This document shows, piece by piece, positions 15,919-24,595 of a stretch of DNA of 47,718 nt (positions are counted from its first letter, which is position 1; every line of letters begins with the position of its first letter). Source of the stretch: Nitrospirota bacterium (GTDB lineage Bacteria; Nitrospirota; Thermodesulfovibrionia; Thermodesulfovibrionales; SM23-35); contig JACAFF010000042.1 of the NCBI GenBank assembly GCA_013388455.1, positions 1 to 47,718 of the forward strand, read 5' to 3'. The translations under genes and the position numbers were made by a program. The notes below the pieces were generated by a model. It was not told the DNA's origin. It did no database searches and was given only the letters and a program-made list of their open reading frames with translations.

Positions 15919-16596
15919 ATGAATTTGACAGAACTCCGATTAAATAATATAGATTTTGTTCTGCTTGACATGGATGGAACCTTGCTTGATAAATACTTTG
16001 ATGATTATTTCTGGGAACATCTGGTGCCTGAGAGATATTCTGCTAAACACAATATAGAATTTTCTAAAGCAAAAAAAGAGCTCATAAAAAAATATAAAAT
16101 CCACGAAAAAACATTGAACTGGACAGATTTAGACTTCTGGTCTGAAGAATTGCGTCTTGACATTCCTGCCTTAAAAAAACAGATAGAGCATCTTATAAAT
16201 GTTCATCCTCATGTAGAAAATTTTTTAAAGCTTTTGAAGCAAAAGAAAAAGTGTGTATATCTTGTTACAAACGCCCATTACAAATCAATCAACCTTAAAC
16301 TGAAAAAAACTATGATTGGAAAATACTTTGATTCAGTTCTTTCTTCGTTTGATACAGGTTATCCTAAGGAAACAATTGATTTCTGGCTTGAAGCGGAGAA
16401 AAGGCTTGGGTTTGATAAACGGAGAACACTTTTTATTGATGATACTCATGATAATTTAATAACTGCAAAGCAATTCGGGATTAAATATATCCTTTTTAAA
16501 GGCAGGTCAAACTCAAAAATAGACCCTGAAAAATCTGAAGAATTTTTATACATTACTGATTTCGATGAGCTGATAGATGCTTTTCTCAATTGTTAA
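15919..16596 (+). CDS. HAD-superfamily hydrolase (YrfG-like GMP/IMP nucleotidase)
   Basis: A 225-residue HAD hydrolase with motif I LDMDGTLLD (Asp about 17 and 19), motif II Thr in VTNAH, motif III Lys in the C-cap region and motif IV FIDDTHDN. The helical cap domain between motifs I and II with YFDDYFWEHLVPERYSA is characteristic of the YrfG group, which in E. coli dephosphorylates GMP and IMP. The substrate is assigned by family only. It lies in a plus-strand run after ffh; no functional link with ffh or glgP is evident. No ribosome binding site is seen at ATG 15919. Confidence 0.8.
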   Translation: MNLTELRLNNIDFVLLDMDGTLLDKYFDDYFWEHLVPERYSAKHNIEFSKAKKELIKKYKIHEKTLNWTDLDFWSEELRLDIPALKKQIEHLINVHPHVENFLKLLKQKKKCVYLVTNAHYKSINLKLKKTMIGKYFDSVLSSFDTGYPKETIDFWLEAEKRLGFDKRRTLFIDDTHDNLITAKQFGIKYILFKGRSNSKIDPEKSEEFLYITDFDELIDAFLNC

Positions 16597-16627
16597 TATA
16601 TATATAAATATCATAGAATAGTTACTT

Positions 16628-18346
16628 ATGAAAAACGCATGTCCTATTGAATTAACAAAAGACCCCAAGATTGCATATTTTTCTATGGAGATTGGTATTC
16701 ACAATGATATTCCTACTTATAGTGGAGGTCTTGGCGTGCTTGCAGGCGATACTATCAGGACTGCAAGTGACCTTAAGCTTCCTATGGTTGCAATAACGCT
16801 TCTAAGTAAAAAAGGATACTTTATACAGGAACTTGATGAATATGGAAAACAAAAGGAATATCCTGTTATATGGAATCCAGCAGATTATATGACGCTACTG
16901 CCTACAAAAATTTCTATTCAAATTGAAGAACGTGATGTTATTGTGCAGGCATGGCAGTACAATGTGAAAAGCCTGACAGGTGGATGTGTACCTATATATT
17001 TCCTCGATACAGATACCCAGGAGAATATACCAGAAGACAGGGAAATCACATCATACCTTTATGGTGGAGATATTGCTTATAGGTTAAAGCAGGAGATAGT
17101 TCTTGGTATAGGTGGTGTGCGAATGCTACATGAGATAGGTTATGAAATTAAGAAATATCATATGAATGAAGGTCATTCAAGTTTGCTTACGATAGAGCTT
17201 CTTAATAAATTCAAGCGTCCGATAGAAGATGTCTGGGATGAAAGGCTTGTATGGGATACTGAAAAGGTTAAAGATCTTTGTGTTTTTACAACACATACAC
17301 CCGTTGAAGCAGGACATGATAAATTTCCATATGATATTGTAAAAAGGATTCTTGGAGAACCAATACCTTTAAATGTCTTAAAAGAGCTTGGCGGGCAAGA
17401 TTGTTTAAACATGACACGTCTTGGTTTAAACCTTAGCGAATTTATCAATGGTGTTGCTAAGAAACACAGCGAGGTATCCAGAAATATGTTTCCAGGCTAT
17501 GAAATCACTGCAATAACAAATGGAGTTCATACATACACATGGACCTGTGATAGTTTCAAGCGCTTGTATGATAAATACCTTCCTGGATGGGCTAATGAAC
17601 CTGAACTATTTGTGAGGGTAGGACGAATACCAGATGAAGAAATCTGGCAAACTCACCTTGAAGCAAAAAAGGTTCTTTTTGACTATATCAGGGAAAAGAC
17701 AAATATCGATATGAGCCTTGACATACTTACTATAGGATTTGCAAGAAGGGCAACAGCTTATAAACGGGCTGATTTGATCTTCAGTGATATTGATAGACTT
17801 GAAAGGATTGGGTCTAATAAACTACAGATTATTTATGCAGGAAAGGCTCATCCAAAAGATGAAAATGGGAAGAAACTCATAGAGAAAATATTCTCAATTA
17901 AAGAAAGATTAAAAGATAAAATTAAGATGGTATACCTGAATAATTATGATATGAATATCGCACTGATGATGGTATCTGGTGTAGATGTATGGCTAAATAC
18001 TCCTTTAAGGCCAAGAGAGGCATCAGGTACAAGCGGAATGAAGGCAGCACACAATGGAGTAATTAATTTCAGCGTTCTTGATGGATGGTGGATAGAAGGA
18101 CATATTGAGGGATATACTGGATGGTCAATTGGACCAATTCCTTCAGAAACAATTCTGGTAGATAATATGGATACCCAGGATGCTGATGACCTTTATAATA
18201 AGCTTGAAAGAATAATAATCCCCATGTTTTATGAAAACAGACATACATGGGTTAGAATGATGCAGAATGCTATAGGGAAAAATGCCTATTATTTTAACAG
18301 TCACCGCATGATGCGCCGTTATGTTACCGATGCATATATAAGGTAA
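16628..18346 (+). CDS. glgP: Alpha-glucan (maltodextrin/glycogen) phosphorylase
   Basis: A 572-residue member of the shorter glycosyltransferase-35 group found in Thermotoga, archaea and many bacteria (classical glycogen phosphorylases are >800). Seen: the start segment IAYFSMEIGIHNDIPTYSGGLGVLAGD, the substrate-site MNEGHSS, THTPVEAGHDKFP, the pyridoxal-phosphate Lys in EASGTSGMKAAHNGV (about residue 472) and FARRATAYKRADLIF. It releases glucose-1-phosphate from storage glucans using phosphate. No other glycogen genes lie in the window. No ribosome binding site at ATG 16628. It is followed by a non-coding region of about 480 bases. Confidence 0.93.
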   Translation: MKNACPIELTKDPKIAYFSMEIGIHNDIPTYSGGLGVLAGDTIRTASDLKLPMVAITLLSKKGYFIQELDEYGKQKEYPVIWNPADYMTLLPTKISIQIEERDVIVQAWQYNVKSLTGGCVPIYFLDTDTQENIPEDREITSYLYGGDIAYRLKQEIVLGIGGVRMLHEIGYEIKKYHMNEGHSSLLTIELLNKFKRPIEDVWDERLVWDTEKVKDLCVFTTHTPVEAGHDKFPYDIVKRILGEPIPLNVLKELGGQDCLNMTRLGLNLSEFINGVAKKHSEVSRNMFPGYEITAITNGVHTYTWTCDSFKRLYDKYLPGWANEPELFVRVGRIPDEEIWQTHLEAKKVLFDYIREKTNIDMSLDILTIGFARRATAYKRADLIFSDIDRLERIGSNKLQIIYAGKAHPKDENGKKLIEKIFSIKERLKDKIKMVYLNNYDMNIALMMVSGVDVWLNTPLRPREASGTSGMKAAHNGVINFSVLDGWWIEGHIEGYTGWSIGPIPSETILVDNMDTQDADDLYNKLERIIIPMFYENRHTWVRMMQNAIGKNAYYFNSHRMMRRYVTDAYIR

Positions 18347-18409
18347 AATTTAAACTAAGTATATTCAATCATTGAATTATAACTCTTATTTAAAAAACAA
18401 TTTGACATG

Positions 18410-18438
18410 TTGACAAATTACAGAAGATTTTTTATATT
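18410..18438 (+). promoter_or_regulatory. Promoter of a candidate small RNA
   Basis: TTGACA (18410-18415), 17-base spacer, TATATT (18433-18438); a second TTGACA lies eight bases upstream (18402-18407). Transcription would start near 18445. The only structure downstream before the next gene is the hairpin at 18490-18535. Confidence 0.55.
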
Positions 18439-18444
18439 TTTTTA

Positions 18445-18545
18445 AATCATTCTGGATATGAAATTAAGAATGCATACTATAAAAGATATAAGCCACGAAG
18501 GCAAATATGCAATGAAGGCATTTCTTTCGTGGCTTTTAATTTTCG
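18445..18545 (+). ncRNA. Candidate ~100-nt small RNA or short leader
   Basis: It is bounded by a good promoter and an intrinsic terminator and overlaps no convincing gene. A 32-codon open frame (18458-18556, starting MKLRMHTIK) runs through the hairpin but lacks a proper ribosome binding site. The 3' hairpin has an internal-loop structure with a second inner stem (ATGC/GCAT). No known RNA family was recognised. An alternative is that the hairpin is only the terminator of glgP. Confidence 0.4.
18490..18545 (+). terminator. Rho-independent terminator downstream of glgP
   Basis: AAGCCACGAA (18490-18499) pairs perfectly with TTCGTGGCTT (18526-18535); an inner stem (AAAT/ATTT and GC/GC) lengthens it. 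The T-rich TTTTAATTTT tract follows at about 18534-18543. It can end both glgP transcripts and the candidate small RNA. Confidence 0.75.
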
Positions 18546-18688
18546 GAATCCATTAATTAGTATAAGAAAGATTTTCTATTGTAATGCTAACTCTCAATAA
18601 AATAGAGGCACCACTAAAATTATATTATACTTTTGATAGAATATTATGATATGAATATTTTTGATTAAAAGCAAAATTTCAATGTATT

Positions 18689-18704
18689 TGTGATTTAGAT
18701 CACA
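18689..18704. promoter_or_regulatory. CRP/FNR-superfamily operator (perfect CRP half-sites)
   Basis: TGTGATTTAGATCACA matches TGTGA-N6-TCACA, the classical CRP palindrome, with no mismatch. It is centred about 110 bases upstream of the probable transcription start of the small-secreted-protein/pilY1 operon and downstream of the glgP terminator, so it most likely controls the pilus-tip genes. CRP-type regulators in this lineage may respond to cAMP, cyclic di-GMP or redox signals; the ligand is not given by the site. Confidence 0.75.
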
Positions 18705-18757
18705 GATTTTTCAAAATTATAGAGTTAATAAAATAATTATAGTAACTGTAAAAATAA

Positions 18758-18776
18758 ATATATATATATATATATA
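18758..18776. repeat. AT dinucleotide microsatellite in the pilY1 upstream region
   Basis: Nineteen bases of uninterrupted alternating A and T, between the CRP-type site and the -10 box at 18798. Slippage would change the spacing and helical phase of the operator and promoter. Confidence 0.85.
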
Positions 18777-18797
18777 GATATAAATAGTATAGTATGA

Positions 18798-18803
18798 TAT
18801 AAT
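18798..18803 (+). promoter_or_regulatory. -10 box for the pilY1 operon
   Basis: TATAAT, with no good -35 at 16-18 bases (the position holds the end of the AT repeat). A promoter lacking a -35 and carrying a distant CRP-type site is what an activator-dependent promoter looks like. The start codon at 18829 is 26 bases beyond it. Confidence 0.5.
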
Positions 18804-18828
18804 TATTATAAAAAATATGAGGTGTATA

Positions 18829-19155
18829 ATGAAACGTGAAAAAGAAACATATTGGATTTTTTTAATATTTACATTGTTTTTTATTATATTTTGCAGCACG
18901 TCTCCAGTTTATTCAGAAGATGAGCTTTACTTGACAGGAATAGTTAAAGAGGTCGATTTTAAGAAGGGGGTTGTAACTGTAGAAGTATTGTCAAAAACAT
19001 GTTCAGGGATTAAAACTTTTCAAACAGAAGATATAGAAAAACTCTTAGATAGTGAAGGGAAAAAAATCTCTTTTTTTATTAATACTTCAACATGCATTCC
19101 AAACGAAATTTATACAATGCATGGTTGTAATTTTCATAAGGAGTTCAAGAAATGA
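18829..19155 (+). CDS. Small secreted protein of unknown function, coupled to pilY1
   Basis: A 108-residue protein with a signal peptide (WIFLIFTLFFIIFCSTSPVYS, cleavage likely before EDEL), followed by a small beta-rich domain (LYLTGIVKEVDFKKGVVTVEVLSKTC) with three Cys residues (TCSG, TCIP, GCNF) that could form disulfides. An in-frame ATG at 18817 exists, but GAGGTG lies ahead of ATG 18829, so the latter is chosen. Its stop overlaps the pilY1 ATG (ATGA). It does not look like a minor pilin (no type IV pilin cleavage motif). It may be a periplasmic helper of PilY1; this is inferred only from coupling. Confidence 0.7.
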   Translation: MKREKETYWIFLIFTLFFIIFCSTSPVYSEDELYLTGIVKEVDFKKGVVTVEVLSKTCSGIKTFQTEDIEKLLDSEGKKISFFINTSTCIPNEIYTMHGCNFHKEFKK

Positions 19156-19817
19156 AAAAAAATCCATTAATAACTATTGGATTAATCATTATATTAATGT
19201 TATCAATTTCTTTTTCAGAAACTAAAGCGCAAACAATGAATGATTATTGTCAGATTCCTCCATTTGTCGGTTTTGCCGTTGAGCCAAATATTTTATTTGT
19301 AATAGATGTTAGCGGTAGTATGAGCTGGAAAGCGTATTCTTATAACGACACTGATACTGACGGAGATGGTTATCTTGACAATTATAACCCAAATGTTTCT
19401 TACGAAGGATATTTCAATCCTTCAAAAATATATAAATTAGATGCTAACGGAATATATGAGGAAACAACACCTACAGGGGTCCCCTGCACCTGTACTTGCA
19501 TTAGATGGAGATGTAGAAATTTTAACTGGGGAGGATGTGTTTGGCATGGAGGAGGTTGTAGCAGATGGGGTTGTTGTATTGAGGAACAATGCACAGGAGA
19601 CTGTAATCTGGAGTCAGGAAATTATCTTAATTATTTGAATATGGCAAGAATAGATTTGCTCAGATGGGCTATTACAGGAGGCACACCAAGTTCCTGCACC
19701 GGGAGCCAAACTTTCAATTCAGGATATTGCAATCCTGAATTATGGGATCAACCAGGAAATGATGTTAAGGTAGGAAATGTTTGTAACAATAACCTTATGT
19801 TAATGGTGATGGAATAG
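19152..19817 (+). CDS. pilY1: PilY1 N-terminal part (gene broken by a frameshift)
   Basis: A signal peptide (1-26, to ETKAQT) leads into a von Willebrand factor A domain with the metal-site start DVSGSM (about residue 52-57). The domain carries an unusual Cys-rich insertion (about residues 113-155, with CTCTC and GCCIEEQC). The frame stops at 19815-19817 soon after CNNN. The continuation (NGDGIADGG...) is in the next frame from about 19793. The later metal-site residues of the same domain are in that other frame, so this piece cannot be a complete protein. ATG 19152 overlaps the upstream gene's stop. In intact form PilY1 is a secreted type IV pilus tip adhesin and mechanosensor. Confidence 0.85.
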   Translation: MKKNPLITIGLIIILMLSISFSETKAQTMNDYCQIPPFVGFAVEPNILFVIDVSGSMSWKAYSYNDTDTDGDGYLDNYNPNVSYEGYFNPSKIYKLDANGIYEETTPTGVPCTCTCIRWRCRNFNWGGCVWHGGGCSRWGCCIEEQCTGDCNLESGNYLNYLNMARIDLLRWAITGGTPSSCTGSQTFNSGYCNPELWDQPGNDVKVGNVCNNNLMLMVME

Positions 19818-22800
19818 CTGATGGTGGATGTATCCTTTTAGCCGATAACGGGACTCAAGTTAAGGTACCATGGGACAGGATTTATGCTGGTTTGTCTTTT
19901 AAGTTTAAAACTTTAGAATTAAGACCAAGAGTAGGGGCAATGTTTTATAGTGGTACCAGTATAAGAGCCCAAAAGATATACATTGGAGATTTTACAGCTC
20001 CTAATTCTACTTCTGATGAATTTCCATATATGAATTTTATAACATATGTAAATTCAGCTTCACCATCTGGTTCCACGCCTACAGGACCTGCTATGTGGGA
20101 TGCTTTGAATTACTTTGCCCAGAAGGCACCTGAATACAATGGTTTTTCACCTCAATCAGGTGCAGAAGATAGATGGAAGAACCCACTTTATGTTTGTGCC
20201 CAGGGTGGGATAAATTGCCAATACGTTCCATGTGCTAACAATTTCGTAATATTATTATCAGATGGACAATGGAATACGGGAGGTGGTCCGCCGGCCTATT
20301 TTACCTGTTCAATCAATTCTGGGTTTGAAAATCATTCAGCAGATCCTGTAGTCCCAGCATATAAAATGCATATGGGATTTGATAATACCATAACAAATGC
20401 TCACATAAACGTAAAAAATGTATATACAGTAGGGCTTTTTCTTGGTGGTACTGGAGAGCATTCTATGAAGAACGTAGCGGTCTATGGTTCATTTGATAAT
20501 CTTGCAAGAACATGGCCTGCTAATTTAAATGGATACCCTAATGATACATGTTATATGGATGACTGTGGAAATGGTAGAGGTAGTCCATGTGAACCCTTAC
20601 CAGAGTCATCTCCTGATTGGGATAAAGACGGAGACAGCAACCCAGATACTTTTTATAGCGCGACAAACGCTTTGGAGATTAAAGACAACCTTCTGGATGC
20701 TGTGCTTTCTATTCTTCAGCAGATAGCATCAGGGACAGCGGCTTCAGTGCTTGCTTCTGGTGAAGGCAGCGGTGCAAACCTGGTTCAAGCCGTCTTTTAT
20801 CAGCAACGCTCTTATGGCTCAACTGATCTCTCATGGACAGGTTCTCTTAAGAACCTTTGGTATCATATTGACCCAATGCTTAGCGATGCAACAATAAGAG
20901 AAGATACATCTTCTCCTAAAGTTCTAAATTTGTCGAATGATTATATTATTAAATTCTTTTTTGATGAGATAGATTATACTACCAAGGCAAAACTTTTTTC
21001 AGATGCAAATGGGGACGGTGTCGCTGATAGCACTACTCCGGAAGCTACAGTTCTTTTTGACAATGTAAAATCACTTTGGGAAGCGGGAAAGGTATTACAT
21101 CAGACAGATCCTGCAAATAGGACTATTTATACATATGATGGAACAAGTCGAATTCTTCTGCCAGACACTATATCTGGTAGTTCTCCATTAATTTCCCTTA
21201 TGCAGGCAACAAATGCAAACGAAGCAACTGCAATATCAAGATACACAAAAGGGATTGATTTGAAAATTTGTTCTATATTAAAGAATATATGCGATGATGA
21301 TACTGATTGCATTGAAATTGGTGAAACATGTAAAGCGTATAGGAATAGAACAGCAACTTATGATGGTGTAACAAATACCTGGAAGTTGGGCGATATTGTC
21401 AATTCTACTCCAAGAATAGTTTCATGGAGCCCATTAAATTTATATTATAAAACATACCTTGATGCAACTTATAAAAAATTTACTGAGACACCTGCCTATT
21501 TAACCAGAGGTCTTGTACTTGTAGGGGCTAATGATGGAATGCTCCATGCTTTTAAATTTGGTAATTTGAAGTTGTTTGAAGAAAAATTTAAGAAAGCAGA
21601 ATTAACAGGAGCGGAACTGGGAAAAGAAGAGTGGGCTTTTATTCCTAAAAATGCATTACCTTATTTAAAATACATAGCAGATACAAATTACTGTCATATT
21701 TACACTGTAGACATGACCCCATATGTTTTTGATGCCAGTATTGGTGCTCCTGGAACAGGTGATATCTCAAATGATATAAAACCCTCAGACGGCTCTTCGT
21801 GGAGGACGATTGTTATAGGTGGAATGAGATTAGGCGGTGCATGCAAGGATGTTGCGACAGAATATGGGGTGCAAGCACCAGCATCTGGAATAGGATATTC
21901 ATCATATTTTGCGCTTGACATTACAGACCCGGCAGATCCAAAAGTCCTGTGGGAATTTTCTAATCCTAATCTCGGTTTTTCAACGACTGGACCTGCGATT
22001 ATCAAAATAAGTGAAAGAACAGATGGCATTCCTGATAATAATAAAAATGGCAAATGGTTTGTTGTATTTGCATCTGGGCCAACAGGACCAATAAATACTG
22101 TAGCACATCAGTTCAAGGGCTATTCAGACCAGAATCTGCGCATCTTCATTCTCGATTTAAAAACTGGCCAGCTGCGAAGAACAATTGATACTGGTATACA
22201 GAATGCTTTTGCTGGTTCAATGATTGGAGCTATGGTAGACTTTGATCAGATTAATACAACAAGTTCAGGTTTTTATCAGGATGATGCTCTATATTTTGGT
22301 TATACAGAAGCAGAAAATAATCCAATAACAGTAAATACGAGATGGTCAAAGGGTGGAATAATACGGATAATTACAAAAGAAGACCCTGATCCTAACAATT
22401 GGATCTGGAGCAAAGTTATAGACAATATAGGACCAGTCACAACATCTGTTAAATTATTGCAAAATTACAAAACAAAGGTTGTACGTCTCTACTTCGGGAC
22501 AGGAAGATATTATTATAAAATTGCAGATGAGATTGACGACGCAAATAATATAAGGAAACTATATGGCATAGTAGAGCCCTGCTATACAACATCGGGTTTC
22601 AATAATAATTGTGCTATTACTGTTTCTGAAAGTTCTCTTAGTTTAGCTGATACTGCTGAAGGAACAACAGACTCAGAGGGCTGGTATTTAGTGTTAGATT
22701 CATGTACCAATGAAGCAGGAGAAGAGGTTTCTTGTGCAGATTCTTCTGTGTTTTATAAGACTGAACGGATGGTTACAGACCCTCTTGCTAGTGTTATTGG

Positions 22801-23101
22801 AGCAATTTTCTTTACCACTACAAAACCAGCTTCTGATATATGTGGATTTGGAGGAATAACTCATCTGTGGGCTTTAAAATATGACACAGGAGGTGCTGTG
22901 TCAAGTTCAATTCTTAGAGGACAGGCGCTTTTGCAAGTGTCAACAGGGAGTATAGAGGAAGTCGACCTATCATCAGCTTTTACTCAAAAGGAGGGCAGGA
23001 GAACTGCTGCTATTCAGGGAGTGCCTCCTCAAGGAAATCCTCCGGGGATTCTTGTTCCGCCTACACCTATAAAAAAGATTTTTCATATAAGGGAAAGATA
23101 G
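19793..23101 (+). CDS. pilY1: PilY1 C-terminal part (downstream frame of the frameshifted gene)
   Basis: The frame opens after an in-frame stop at 19790-19792 and has no proper start; the first usable codon is a TTG at 19892. It continues the A domain (NGDGIADGG, then STPTGPAMWDALNYF and FVILLSDGQWNTGG), followed by the PilY1 C-terminal beta-propeller (PRIVSWSPLNLYYKTY, LVLVGANDGMLHAFKFG, EEWAFIPKNALPYLKYIAD, YTVDMTPYVFDA, WRTIVIGGMRLGG). The TDPL...GAIFFTTTKP and ITHLWALKYDTGG segments near the end are typical of the family. One extra base in the CC at 19793-19794 would join the two parts. Combined length ~1,315 residues, normal for PilY1. No pilV, pilW or pilX genes are next to it. Confidence 0.88.
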   Translation, partial: PYVNGDGIADGGCILLADNGTQVKVPWDRIYAGLSFKFKTLELRPRVGAMFYSGTSIRAQKIYIGDFTAPNSTSDEFPYMNFITYVNSASPSGSTPTGPAMWDALNYFAQKAPEYNGFSPQSGAEDRWKNPLYVCAQGGINCQYVPCANNFVILLSDGQWNTGGGPPAYFTCSINSGFENHSADPVVPAYKMHMGFDNTITNAHINVKNVYTVGLFLGGTGEHSMKNVAVYGSFDNLARTWPANLNGYPNDTCYMDDCGNGRGSPCEPLPESSPDWDKDGDSNPDTFYSATNALEIKDNLLDAVLSILQQIASGTAASVLASGEGSGANLVQAVFYQQRSYGSTDLSWTGSLKNLWYHIDPMLSDATIREDTSSPKVLNLSNDYIIKFFFDEIDYTTKAKLFSDANGDGVADSTTPEATVLFDNVKSLWEAGKVLHQTDPANRTIYTYDGTSRILLPDTISGSSPLISLMQATNANEATAISRYTKGIDLKICSILKNICDDDTDCIEIGETCKAYRNRTATYDGVTNTWKLGDIVNSTPRIVSWSPLNLYYKTYLDATYKKFTETPAYLTRGLVLVGANDGMLHAFKFGNLKLFEEKFKKAELTGAELGKEEWAFIPKNALPYLKYIADTNYCHIYTVDMTPYVFDASIGAPGTGDISNDIKPSDGSSWRTIVIGGMRLGGACKDVATEYGVQAPASGIGYSSYFALDITDPADPKVLWEFSNPNLGFSTTGPAIIKISERTDGIPDNNKNGKWFVVFASGPTGPINTVAHQFKGYSDQNLRIFILDLKTGQLRRTIDTGIQNAFAGSMIGAMVDFDQINTTSSGFYQDDALYFGYTEAENNPITVNTRWSKGGIIRIITKEDPDPNNWIWSKVIDNIGPVTTSVKLLQNYKTKVVRLYFGTGRYYYKIADEIDDANNIRKLYGIVEPCYTTSGFNNNCAITVSESSLSLADTAEGTTDSEGWYLVLDSCTNEAGEEVSCADSSVFYKTERMVTDPLASVIGAIFFTTTKPASDICGFGGITHLWALKYDTGGAVSSSILRGQALLQVSTGSIEEVDLSSAFTQKEGRRTAAIQGVPPQGNPPGILVPPTPIKKIFHIRER

Positions 23102-23139
23102 GAGATAGTCCATATTAATTCAAGGGATTCTCCATCTTC

Positions 23140-24393
23140 TTACTCTTTCACTCTTCTAATATCAGCCCCGATCTTTTTTAGTTTTTCTTCCATTTTTTCA
23201 TATCCTCTGTCAAGATGGTATATTCGGTGTATTGTTGTTTCTCCCTTTGCAGCAAGAGCTGCAATAATAAGAGATGCACTTGCTCTGAGATCAGTAGCCA
23301 TAAGTGGTGCACCTTTTAATATTGAGACTCCTTTTACTGTAGCAATTCCACCTTCAACGGTTATATCAGCTCCCATCCTGTTTAGTTCAGCAACATGCAT
23401 AAACCTATTTTCAAAAATCGTTTCTCTAATAACACTTATACCGTCAGAGATGCACATGAGCGCCATGAATTGTGCCTGCATATCAGTAGGAAAACCTGGG
23501 TAAGGCATAGTTTTTATATCAGTAGATTTTAGTCTTTGTGGTCCTACAACACGGATATCATCTGATGAATATTCAAAATGTAGGCCGGCTTCCTTCAACT
23601 TCATAACGATTGAGTCAAGATGTTCTATATTACATCCTTTTAGTAACAACTCTCCACCTGTGATACCGGCGATTGTCATGAATGTTCCTGCTTCTATCCT
23701 GTCGGGAATTATAGAATATTGAATCGGTTTTAAATCGTCAACACCTTCGATTTCAATAACACTTTCACCTGCTCCATGTATCTTAGCGCCCATTGATATG
23801 AGAAACTGTGCAAGATCTCTTACTTCTGGTTCTCTCGCAGCATTTTCAAGTAAAGTTTTTCCCTTTGCAAGGGTGGCAGCCATCATAAGGTTTTCAGTTC
23901 CTGTTACTGTTGGGATATCAAGGTATATTGAGTTTCCTTTTAATCTTTTAGTCTTTGCAACTATATATCCTGATTCAAGCTTAATATCAGCACCCATCTT
24001 TTCAAGCCCTGTTAAATGAAGATTTACAGGTCTTGCTCCTATAGCACATCCTCCAGGAAGTGATACCTTCGCTCTTCCAAATCTTGCAAGCAAAGGCCCG
24101 AGAATAAGTATTGAAGCGCGCATTGTTCTTACGAGATCATACGGTGCATCAAAATTACTGATTTTGCTTGTGCTTATAACAACTGAATTATCTTTATAGT
24201 TGAAAAAAACTCCCAGATGTGAGAGAATTTTACCCATCGTAAGAATATCTTTTAAATAAGGTACCCTTTTAATCTCGGTATTTCCACTTGTTAGAAGGGA
24301 TGCTGCCATAATAGGAAGAGCAGCATTTTTTGCACCGCTTATTTCAACTATCCCTTTTAATTTTTTACCACCATGGATTACAAGTTTATGCAC
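23140..24393 (-). CDS. murA: UDP-N-acetylglucosamine 1-carboxyvinyltransferase
   Basis: The first committed enzyme of peptidoglycan synthesis, adding enolpyruvate from PEP to UDP-GlcNAc; 417 residues, the family norm. Seen: ISGAKNAALPIMAASLL (Lys22 region), LPGGCAIGARPVNLHL with the catalytic Cys (about 116), which means the fosfomycin-target residue is kept, PDRIEAGTFM, PYPGFPTDMQAQFMAL and RASASLIIAALAAKG. The start is GTG 24393 with GAGGTG about six bases upstream. It is convergent with pilY1 and divergent from the PRC/MgtE-N gene, so it appears to be its own transcription unit. Confidence 0.97.
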   Translation of the reverse strand: MHKLVIHGGKKLKGIVEISGAKNAALPIMAASLLTSGNTEIKRVPYLKDILTMGKILSHLGVFFNYKDNSVVISTSKISNFDAPYDLVRTMRASILILGPLLARFGRAKVSLPGGCAIGARPVNLHLTGLEKMGADIKLESGYIVAKTKRLKGNSIYLDIPTVTGTENLMMAATLAKGKTLLENAAREPEVRDLAQFLISMGAKIHGAGESVIEIEGVDDLKPIQYSIIPDRIEAGTFMTIAGITGGELLLKGCNIEHLDSIVMKLKEAGLHFEYSSDDIRVVGPQRLKSTDIKTMPYPGFPTDMQAQFMALMCISDGISVIRETIFENRFMHVAELNRMGADITVEGGIATVKGVSILKGAPLMATDLRASASLIIAALAAKGETTIHRIYHLDRGYEKMEEKLKKIGADIRRVKE

Positions 24394-24595
24394 TTTACAC
24401 CTCTTTAATAAGTAATTCTTGAGATTGACTAAATTTTAAATATTTTGACAGCTAAGAGTTAAATTATAATACTAAATTGAAGGAATTTAGAATATTGCAA
24501 ACTATATGTTGCTTTTAGCCGTGCAAATTTGGAAAATATAGCAATCTAAAACTATTTAATTTTATGTTATTAATAAAAGGTTGGGGGGTTCCATA

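Noticed and set aside
18445-18545. Cyclic di-GMP (GEMM) or other known riboswitch
   Set aside because: The sequence lacks the conserved GEMM core and any known aptamer pattern; only a terminator-like hairpin is clear.
18458-18556. 32-codon open frame (MKLRMHTIK...)
   Set aside because: It has no ribosome binding site and most of it lies in the terminator hairpin and its T tract; kept only as an alternative for the candidate RNA.
19793-19817. Programmed ribosomal frameshift in pilY1
   Set aside because: No slippery heptamer or downstream stem is present in the overlap between the two frames; a one-base indel explains the break more simply.
24394-24595. Mg or Mn riboswitch (M-box, yybP-ykoY) ahead of the PRC-MgtE N gene
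   Set aside because: The 200-base divergent gap is AT-rich with no convincing stems or conserved loops; nothing firm seen.
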